From positions 15,122,501-15,186,500 of the forward strand of contig JAYKKT010000089.1 in NCBI GenBank assembly GCA_036023115.1: a stretch of DNA of 64,000 bases, given 5' to 3'. The stretch is from Brasenia schreberi (Eukaryota; Streptophyta; Magnoliopsida; Nymphaeales; Cabombaceae). How positions within the stretch are numbered: position 1 is the stretch's first letter; each line of letters starts with the position of its first letter. The translations under genes were made by a program, and so were the position numbers. The notes under the pieces were generated by a model. It saw only the letters and a program-made list of their open reading frames with translations. It searched no databases and had not been told where the DNA came from. This document shows positions 55,443 to 64,000 of the stretch, in pieces.

Positions 55443-57600
55443 AACCTCTAAAACCGAAACCCATGTCTTAGACCTATTTGATTAGAGTCTGATTCATGAA
55501 TGTTTTCTTTGAAGGTTCAATGGAAGATCCCTACTTTTGAAAAAACTAAAAAAATTAAAAACCCTCAAAATCTCAAAAACATTTGGAAAAACGAAAATTC
55601 CAAAAAGAAATTTTGTTTCAAAAGCATTTGGCCATGTACAAAGCCCATTTTCGAAAAAATTATAAAAATACTTTCGAAAATTGTATATACTCCCTAAACC
55701 CAAGTATCCAAAAAGCTGGTCCTATCCACCCTTTTGCCTAGAGCTTTTTCAAAACTGAAAAGCTTGAGAATCACCAAAGTAAGGAGGAATAAACACCTCT
55801 AAGCTTCTTGAACTTCGCAAAATCCTTGACTTATGGAAAATTGGGGATTCTTAGAAATAAGTTTAACCCATAGTGTGTGCATAAACATCATGCATTACAC
55901 TTTGAAATCATTCATATGCATCGAGTCTAGACATCACCCTAGAACTCGAATTCAGGGTTTTGAAAAACCAAAGGGGCAATAAGAGTCGACCCCCTAAGTA
56001 TCGGGCCATCATAGGCATGTCCCCATACGAATCAAATCCGACACCTTCAAGGCAAACTTCAAAAAGAAATGAGAATCTCGAAAAAGGGTTAGCATTTCAC
56101 AAAAACTTTTCGAAAATCCTTTTGATAAAAACCTCCCAAGCATTGCAATTCATGCATTGTTTGCTTGACTTAATCAAATGAAGATGTGATTCATACTAAA
56201 TGTGCCATACATTTCGAAAACTCTATTGGCATGTGACAGGAATCACTAAGCCAAAAGAAAAATCATGCTTGGCCTTGCTGTAGGCCTTCCAAATTTGAGA
56301 CATCATCTCCCATGTCATGAAAAAGGAATGATGTTCATTAAAGCACCCATTTGAAAAACCTATCTCAAACAGATAGGCAAAGTAAATGGCAGCCCCTTTC
56401 AACAAAGTATGAGTTTCAAAAACTCAAGACTCCATGAAGGGACAAGCCCTATGTCGTGTGGCTAAAGTGCCTCTTTGAGACACATTTCCCATACTCGATC
56501 AAATGCCCATGAAGGCATGAATCTTCAAAATGAATCCCAAAAACCATGCTTGACCAAAACCAAGTATGAAAAACATATTTTGATCAAACGGGCGGGTATA
56601 AAACTATCTTCATATAGAAAGGGAGGATTTCCCAAAATTGCTTTCTCAAAAGGGATCAAAATTGCAAAAATTTTAACCCTACATATGGCTTTTGAAAAGA
56701 AGGATTCTCAAACTTCGGGTTTATATGAAAACCTTGATTGTGTTAGGATAAAGCACATGAGTTTCACGATGAAAATCTGGAGACCATATCGAAATCAAAC
56801 ATGATGGCCATCACTTAGGACTGATTATGTTTCCCATCCTTGAGCAAAAAGTATCATGATCATGTTAGAAAAACCAAGGAAGTGTATGGACATGAACCTA
56901 CCATCGTCCATCCAAAAATCCTTTTGAAAAGCCATGGCCCTTCACCATATGGCCATGCGAAATTCCCATCAAGCTAGGGGCATTTTTAAGTATAGCCCCT
57001 AGACACTTTCCATGGATAAACGAATGTATCTCCTTCACGATTTGTGAGATACATTTCATATGTTCATCGTTGCATAAAAACATGTATTTTCATTTTAAAT
57101 CACATGGAGTGCATAGCATGCATCATATCACCCCGAAGAAAGCCCAAAAGGGTGGCAAACTCGAGTAGGAATGTCCCCACATCTTCAAAAGGGCAACAAA
57201 AATCGGAAATTTGTTGATATTGTGGGTAGAAATTAGCAAAACCCCGAAATTGCCTGAATATTCAAAAGGGTTTATGTTAAATCCTTTTTCAAAAAGATTT
57301 TAAAAAATCGAACTCCTTTGAAACTTCTTGAAAGAAGGATCGAAGTAGATTGTATAACCCTGAATGGAGAAATTTATACTTTTCGAAAAGTAGAGTCTTC
57401 CAAAAATGAATTGGCGATATTTCAAAGAACCCTGGCTTACAAGATTAAGCCTTGTTCAAAATATCAAAATATTTTCGAATAGCAGATGCTATTAAGAAAT
57501 AGGACGATCTCGTTTGAATCGAGTAACCAAAGGGATAAGCCCTCCCCCATCCTACTTTCTCTCTGAAAAGGAAAATTGGTTATGTTCAAAAGAAAGAAAA
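55443..57600 (+). other. Interior of the LARD-like element with no recognised product
   Basis: AT-rich with many CAAAAA and GAAAA runs. ORFs are short and unlike known domains (for example 56475-56804, basic, no motif). I see no pol remnant here. Confidence 0.5.
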
Positions 57601-57609
57601 AAATCGAGA

Positions 57610-57790
57610 ATACAAAAACTCCTCCGAAAGTGGTCTTCCCTTCATAAACAGGGAATACAAAAACTCCTCCGAAAGAGGTCTTCTCGTTTCAAAAGAAAAA
57701 GGGGATATAAAAAAACTCCTCCCAAAGAGGTCTTCCCTTCATAAACAGGGAATACAAAAACTCCTCCAAAGAGCAGCTCTCCTTTAAAGA
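57610..57790 (+). repeat. Imperfect tandem repeat, about 44-54 bp
   Basis: AAAAACTCCTCCGAAAG-type units begin near 57614, 57658, 57712 and 57757, each followed by GGTCTTC or a decayed form. They lie in the 3' part of the interior. Confidence 0.75.
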
Positions 57791-58293
57791 AAAGAGGGAT
57801 TAATGAAAAAATACTCCCAAAGGGAGGCCCTCTGTGAAAAAAGAAACAAAAAGCCAAAGCTCCAAAGAGCGATTTTCCGATTCTTCGCATAAAACCACGG
57901 GACGCTTCAGAAGAGACCGTGGTATCTCTTTCCCATATCCCTAGGGCTTATCTCCGAGAAAAAAGATTCAAATTTGCGAAAATCCTAAAGTACGAATAAA
58001 ATCGGCTTATTTGGATTTCATTTTGTTTGAGAACTCAACTTTGTTTTGTAGAAAATGGAACTTTGAAACGTTTTTCAAGTTTTCCTACCCAAAAACCTCT
58101 ACTGAGTAGCAGGTATTGAAACCCGAATGAAGGAAAGTATGAAAAATGGAAGTCCTTTTCGATACAAGTTAAAAGGAGTTATCCCCACCTATGGAAAAAG
58201 AAAACAGGGTTTTTGCGAAATAAATGGTGTATTCTCGAAAAAATTTGAGAGAAAAATCAAAATGGGATGTTTCTCCTTTGCCATTATAATGCC

Positions 58294-58302
58294 AAAGAGG
58301 GG
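58294..58302 (+). other. Polypurine tract of the LARD-like element
   Basis: AAAGAGGGG lies 4 bp before the 3' LTR start and corresponds in position and sequence to the tract before the LTR at 11986. Confidence 0.7.
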
Positions 58303-58306
58303 CATC

Positions 58307-61066
58307 TGTAAACACCCCAAATCTTCTATATTTCAAAAACTTTCAAAAACACCAAAAAGCTCGTTTAAGCCAAAACGACAACCTGTTTTAAAATATGAAA
58401 ACAGGTACAGAAGGCAAAAAGAGACCCTAGGCCCGAAGAGGATTCAAGCCCAAAGCTTCAGAAGCCACTTCCTGATAAAAAACAAGAGAAAGTAGAGCCC
58501 GTTCAAAGAAAAGCTCAAAATCAAGAAAAATAGAGTCCAGAACGGCGAGACGGAGTCCGAACGACAAAGTTGGGGAAAACCTAGCACCAGACGGAGCCCT
58601 AATGAAGCCAGTGCCCGCACAGATCATTCGCCTCGAGAAACCAAGGACTGTCTGAAGAAATTTTGATTTGGATCTGGACCATAAATATCCAGATCCAAAT
58701 CCATGTAATGAATAGTGTTTGGATTTGGGCCAATCCACATAGTGTTTGGGACGATCCAAATAGTGTTTGGATTTGGATTGGATCCAAATAGTGTTTGGAT
58801 TGGATTGGATTTGGATTAAAATATCCAGATCCGTATCCATAAAAATGTTGGGTTTGGATCGGATACGGATCTCAAAATATCTGAGATCCATGATCTAGAT
58901 CCAAATAGTGTTTGGATTTGAGTCTGGATCCAAATCCCAAACCCAAACCCAAATCCAAGACCCACCTCAAATGTCTATAAATAGAGGTGAGGGGGTCCAT
59001 GTCAAGGGTTCATGCAAATATTTGGGAGGAGAGAGAGGGAGTGATAGACCTAGCCATGTGGACTCATTGGGTGAGGTGGGTTCAAGTCATGTGGGCTAAG
59101 TGGGTCTAGACCAAAGGGCTGCAACCAAGGCGGGCTGGACCAAGAGGCTGCAACCATGGAGACGTGGGCTCAAGCCAAGAAGGACCGGCTCCAAGAGGTA
59201 AACCTAACCCCCAACCTAGCCTAGGTTCGAACCTACCTAACCCCCAACTGAACCTAACCCCAACTGAACCTAACCCTAACTGAACCAAACTAACCCTAAC
59301 TGAACCCTAACTAGACCTAACCTAACCCCAACCGCCTCAAAATATCCCGCAAACCATAAACCGAAACCCCCGAGCGCCTGCCGCGCGCCTTGCGTCCTGC
59401 CACGCGCCCCTTTGCTGCCTGCCGCGCCCCTTTGACACTGCACGACCCGCGCCACAGCGCGCCCCATGCCACTGCAGCCCGCCTGCGCGACCCGTTTGCT
59501 GCACCAGGCACCCGATGCCTTCCTGCCGACCTGACCACCCCCCTGGCCATGACTTGCACCCCTTCCAGACCCTAGGACAGACCCTAAACAACCCCCGTCT
59601 TGGCCGAACCTTAGCTCCCCTAAGGCCCTAACCGTGACCCATAGAACCTCCCTCAAAGCCACTTAGGATAACCCCTCTTGGCTGCCCAAGGTGAACCGCG
59701 AGCCCAAGTGCAAGCAAGTTGAACATGGACCAGCTATTTGTAAGTGTCTAAACTTGGTCTATTACAATAACTTGCTTTATATTCAATTAAATTTTGATAC
59801 GGGGTTGTAGTAAAGGAGCTTTGTCTCCCTTCGATTGTAATAATGTGGTTTGACACACCCACACACACTTGCACTTGAGCCTTTTCCCTCTTAGTTGCAC
59901 ACTTTTGCATACACACACGGGCCTTGACAGCCCCTAAGATATAGTCATATTTATATATATTCGGTTGCGTGGGTTTATATTCAAGTTGTGTGCGTTGTCT
60001 TTCAATTCCACACTCACACACATTGAGCTTTCGCTCTTACTCCCAAGACCCTAGTAAGGGCCTATTGCAATTTCGTTTTGGAGTGTTTAAATTCATGTCG
60101 TGTGCCTAGTATTTCAATTCTACACTCACACACATTGAGCTTTCGCTCTTACTCCCAAGACCTTAGTCAAGGCCTATTGCAATTATATTTGGATTTCATT
60201 TAAGTCGTGTGCGTAGTATTTCAATTCTACACTCACACACATTGAGCTTTCGCTCTTACTCTCAAGACCTTAGTCAAGGCCTATTGCAATTATATTTGGG
60301 TTTCATTACAAGTCGTGTGAGTTGTCTTTCAATATACACACAACACCAATGCACATGTTGGCGACCTTTGGGCCCATATATATTATAAGTATTTCCCTTC
60401 GGCTATGTCTTTAAGATTTGGGTTTTAAGGTTCAGCTGTGTGCATAGTCTTTCCATATATACACGACACACACTTGCACAATTGAGAATTTCCGCTCTTA
60501 AGATATAGCCATATTTCCCTTTTGCAATTTACATTACGCAGTTTCCCTTAAGCATTGTCTTTCAATTTTGGGTTTTCCCTTGGAGTTGTGTGAGTTGCAT
60601 TGCATACTCGCCATACTTGAGCTAGAGTGCATACCTGCATCAAAGAAAATCCCGAATCAATCGTGCAAATACGCCAAGACTTAGGCTATTTCGATGCACG
60701 CACATCGTGCCTAAGTAGATTAAAATTGAAAGACTTAGGGTCGTCCAACCCTTGTAAAATCAAAATCGCCCTAGTGCATGGTTTTCAAAAGGTTTTAAAA
60801 CACTTCTTCATTCAAAATATATTTTGAGTTAAACTTGTTTCAAAACGAAGTCTCTAAGTGTATAGACTGACCCTTGCGCATCGGTGCAAGAAGGTCTGCG
60901 ACGTAAAAATCCCGCTTGCCTACAATCGCCTTTAAAAAGTCAGATTATTTCAAAACATACTTTGCTAGTTAAAGTAAACTAGCTGGCACGCCCATAAAGC
61001 GAAGTAGATTGCGAAAAGGTTCACTTCAGGCCTAAGAACCAGAAGTGAAAATTTTCGGTGTCTACA
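58307..61066 (+). repeat. 3' LTR of the LARD-like element (2760 bp)
   Basis: It is the partner of 50869-53572, with the TATA box at 58975-58984, telomere-like block at 59197-59340, 107-112 bp repeats at 60025-60325 and palindrome at 60965-60982. It is 56 bp longer, mostly from extra copies of ATAGTGTTTGGA between about 58712 and 58810. Confidence 0.92.
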
Positions 61067-61083
61067 AGAAGCAATAGCTATAA

Positions 61084-61141
<58 letters not shown>

Positions 61142-62020
61142 TGGGCATAGGTCATAAATGAGTTTTCAAAAAGAAATATAAAGCCATAGGCTATAAATTG
61201 GCTCTCAAAAAGAAATATAAAGTTGATGGAAAGATCAACAAGTTTAAGGTAAGGTTGGTCGTAAAGGAATTTTCACAAAAGAAGGGATAGATTATGTAGA
61301 GTCATATTCCCCTATTACGAAATTTGTATCCATTAGAATTATTCTAGCTATTTCTGCATATGTATGATTTGAATTTACATTACCTAGATATAAAAACTAG
61401 TTTTCTATGTAGATAAAATCATTTACATACAATAGCCATAAGGATACGGTGTTAAAGGTTCAAAAATTCCTATATGACCTTAAACAGTCACTTCATTAAT
61501 GATATTTGACATTTCAAAATGATATTTTAGAACTTTGGTTTGTGGCTAATGAACTTGACCACTATGTATATGTCTAGAACTATGGGAGTCACTTTGTCAT
61601 TCTATCTTTATATTTATATGATATATTATTGATTGGGAATGACAATGAGATAATTGTCAAAATGAAATCATGGTTACACTCAAAGTTTGATATGAAAGAT
61701 ATGGGAGAGACATAATATATTCTACTTATAAAGATTTCTCATGATAGAGAATCTGAACTTTTATATTTGAGTCAAGAGAGAGATATTGATTATATCCTCA
61801 AGAAATTTAGAATAGGTGATTACAAGCCTATAATTTTACCTGTTGCTAAAGGGGTTAAACTAAGTAAGGTTGGTTGTTTCTGTGAGAGAGAAAACAAGCT
61901 TAATATTTCTTATGTACAAGCTATGAGTAGCTGGATGTATGCGATGTTGTGCACAAGACTCGATATCAACTTTATTGTTGGTCTTGTGAGTAGATATCAA
62001 AGTGTTCCTAGTTGGTAGTA
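61067..62020 (+). pseudogene. copia integrase stub and reverse transcriptase remnant
   Basis: The interrupted FWVEA motif resumes at 61067 and leads into a (TA)n tract (61086-61137). RT pieces then begin directly with KKKYKVDGK and ESYSPITKFVSIRIILA wording, so the integrase C-terminus and RT start are deleted. A 40-bp tandem duplication (CAAAAAGAAATATAAAG twice) sits at about 61145-61222. The catalytic box reads YLYDILLIGND near 61604, one Asp of YVDD lost. An open part at 61767-62018 reads SQERDIDYILKKFRIGDYKP. Confidence 0.75.
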
Positions 62021-62229
62021 TTGGACAGCTGTAAAATGGATCTTGAGATATCTTAAAAGAATAAAAGATTTAAAACTCTATTTTCAAGCAGATAAACTAA
62101 AAGTGGTAAGATACTCAAATGTTGACCTTGTTGGGAGTAAAGGTAACAACAAATCAACCTCCAATCAAATATTTTTATTTGAAAGTAGTGTTGTTTCTTA
62201 AGCTTGTAAGAAACAATGTTGTATTACAT

Positions 62230-62551
62230 TGTATAAACAAAAAGCTGAGTATGTTACTTGCAGAATGACTGCAATGAGTGTCATTTGGATAAGTTGTTTC
62301 ATAATTTGAAGTTGAATATAGCCAACAAGTCTATTGTCATTTATTGTGATAATAATCTAGCAATTACTCTTATTAAGAGTGAAGCTGATAGTTCAAGGAG
62401 CAATCATATAATGGTTAAATATCACTATATGTATTATATACTTAAGAGGATTGAGATATCTATATCTTATATGCCAACGGATGATATGTTGGCTGAGACT
62501 AAAGGCATCTTAAAAGATCTTTTTCCTAAACATGTTCACACATGGGTTTGA
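62230..62551 (+). pseudogene. copia RNase H remnant
   Basis: SIVIYCDNNLAITLIKSEAD holds the YCDN motif; SNHIMVKYHYMYYILKRIEI follows, and the end reads MPTDDMLAETKGILKDLFPK. It matches the RNase H at 29930-30420 closely, showing that the two copia elements are relatives. Confidence 0.8.
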
Positions 62552-62749
62552 GATATGCCTAGTGTTTCAGTATAAAAATACACTTTAATAATTGTTATGG
62601 AGGAAAAATATATTGATTATGAAAAACCTAATAATAGAGAAGAGTTGCAATTTACTTGCAACTGAAAAATATACAACTTGAAAATTTTCCCAAACAATGG
62701 GAGGCAAAACCATTATATCATAAATTGGCTCAAGTGGCTAAGTGGGAGA

Positions 62750-63114
62750 TGTATGTTGTTGGTCGCTACTTTTGGCTCTAATAACTACAACTATGAAATG
62801 TGGGAAGAAGGACACTCTTTTCAAATTTCATGAGTTGTTTTTACAAAGACAAACATAAAAACGAAAAATGTTTTGGTTTTATAGAAGGTGCAAAAATCTC
62901 TCACGAATAAACAAAAGTAATTTTAACAGAAAGCTCATGGTGAAAACATGGGAAGAGGAAAAGCTAAGTATAAATACAATGTATATATACAAAAAATATA
63001 TAAGATAATACAACAATATTTCTTGTGAAAACCCACCGTGGGTAACCGTACGACAACCTTCTTCTGCTTCCTTCTTCAACTTCCTTTTATCCGTTGCTTG
63101 CCACTCGAGGATCT
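62750..63114 (+). repeat. 3' LTR of the outer copia element (about 365 bp)
   Basis: It starts TGTATGTTGTTGG directly after the purine tract AAGTGGGAGA. It aligns with 45460-45793 to GAGGATCT. The exact end is not proven because the target duplication was not found. Confidence 0.65.
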
Positions 63115-64000
63115 AGGTATAGAGAGGGTGCGAGTTTGGTTGTTGGCAGCCGGGTGTGTCATAGTTTTGTCACATGTAGCGTATAGGGTCTGTGGTAGCA
63201 CCACTTCCCACTACCACCACCTTCTACCACCCACCATTGTCATTTCCACCACTGGCCACCCATGTGGCTGCTACCATGCAATACCTTGCACCATTAACGC
63301 CGCTGCCACCTACCACTATTATTTATTACTACAGATCATCGCGACCCAGGGTTGGCTTGTAGCTGAGGCAACTAAGGCAACTAACTCTCTTTTTCAAACC
63401 TAAATTTTAAGCTCGTTATAATATTAATTCCGTAGATTGGAAAAGGCTCCAGAAGTTTTCAGATTTAAGCATTAAAGCTTTATGTTACATATGATATCCA
63501 ATGTTTTCTTTTTCTTTAGGCCTCAACTTGTGTATTGAGTCACTTCTTTCTCTAGTGCTATCTAACACTGGTCAGAAGCACCACCATCAACCACGACTGC
63601 CACTTCAACATCATCATTATCACGCTTGCCACTGCCTTTACCACTTTCCACTCTCTTATGGCTTTTACTACCATGACCACTTGCCACCACTTTCATTATT
63701 GCTAACCTGACCACCTTCACCATTATCTTGGGCTTGTGGTGGATCTGGAAATTTATTTTGGGTGGTGTGAATTTCAGGTTCGAGTGAGACAGTTGTTGAT
63801 CCCCACCATAATGTGGATCGGCTGCTGTCTGGGGCTCCATCACAATTCAGAACCACCACCATTAGTCATCCACCACCATCCTTACGCTCTAAAATGAATT
63901 CACTTAAAAAAATCTTCTACATTATTCCCATTGTAATCTCTTGTTTTTGTTTTAAAAATTGAATAAATTATCAGATGGTGTAACTTTTAGATAAAAAAAC
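63115..64000. other. Stretch rich in CCA/CAC triplets, no supported gene
   Basis: Clusters of CCACCAC-type triplets (63195-63330, 63580-63700) make Pro/His/Thr-rich ORFs on both strands, which look like composition artefacts. No domain or transposon end was recognised. Confidence 0.5.

Larger units (their letters stand above)
50869..61066 (+). mobile_element. Non-autonomous LTR retrotransposon (LARD-like, 10,198 bp)
   Basis: The element has two long LTRs (2704 and 2760 bp), a PBS (53577-53594) and a polypurine tract (58294-58302), with a perfect 5-bp target duplication AGAAG (50864-50868 and 61067-61071). The 4.7-kb interior has no recognisable protease, RT, RNase H or integrase; it has a Lys-rich ORF and a 99-bp-repeat ORF. 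That structure fits a large retrotransposon derivative (LARD), mobilised by enzymes of another element. The LTRs are very similar by eye, so it is younger than its copia host. A tRNA identity for the PBS was not assigned. Confidence 0.9.
45460..63114 (+). mobile_element. Decayed Ty1/copia element carrying a nested 10.2-kb element
   Basis: The 5' LTR-like segment (45460-45793) and the 3' LTR-like segment (62750-63114) are clearly related (TTGTTAGTAGCCACTTTCGG vs TTGTTGGTCGCTACTTTTGG, ATTTCATRAGTTGTTTTTAC, GAGGATCT). Gag begins near 49302, protease near 50195 and integrase near 50447. The element is interrupted at 50869-61066, then RT and RNase H follow to the purine tract AAGTGGGAGA (62740-62749). 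The 3.5 kb between the 5' LTR and gag is longer than expected and probably holds another insertion. Confidence 0.75.

Noticed and set aside
63038..63843. His/Pro/Thr-rich ORFs on both strands near the right edge
   Set aside because: They come from CCA/CAC triplet runs, with no conserved domain and no consistent strand.

Overview
The window is plant nuclear DNA, almost certainly from a seed plant. It holds an intron-containing F-box/SNF2 gene of a plant-specific type, an intronless ZF-HD homeobox gene, and many Ty1/copia, Ty3/gypsy and hAT remnants in AT-rich sequence with long (TA)n tracts. I could not place the species. Only two host genes are convincing; most of the rest is layered, decaying transposable elements. 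No rRNA gene, CRISPR array or convincing tRNA gene was seen.

Layout. 1-2447 (-): 5' half of an F-box/SNF2-like ATPase gene, two exons visible, running off the left edge. 2448-5796: its leader, two or three SINE-like sequences and a clean hAT MITE (4719-5213). 5797-15563: a decayed gypsy-type LTR element without pol; its 3' LTR was split by a 2.3-kb solo LTR (12304-14610, 5-bp target duplication). 16590-20691 (+): a 5'-truncated Tork-like copia element with a 699-bp 3' LTR. 20692-23600: two diverged copies of an unidentified repeat. 25120-28095: LTR fragments and a broken hAT transposase (-). 28096-30621 (+): a decayed copia element with part of its 3' LTR beyond. 34065-34859 (+): the ZF-HD gene. 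35941-36446: a hAT-like MITE. 37977-44260 (-): a broken gypsy element carrying a 911-bp hAT insertion in gag. 45460-63114 (+): another decayed copia element, into whose integrase region a 10.2-kb non-autonomous LTR retrotransposon (50869-61066) inserted, with a perfect 5-bp target duplication.

The most interesting object is that 10.2-kb element. It has 2.7-kb LTRs, a primer-binding site, a polypurine tract and no recognisable protease, RT, RNase H or integrase. It retains a lysine-rich ORF and a second ORF of six exactly 99-bp (33-codon) repeats followed by a G-patch-like tail. LTRs with the same TGTAAACACCC start occur at 5797, 11986 and 12304. Several of the LTRs in the window share a hairpin near the 3' end that shows a compensatory base-pair change.

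The two host genes are far apart and show no sign of working together. LTR and element boundaries are exact where target duplications are quoted and approximate elsewhere.
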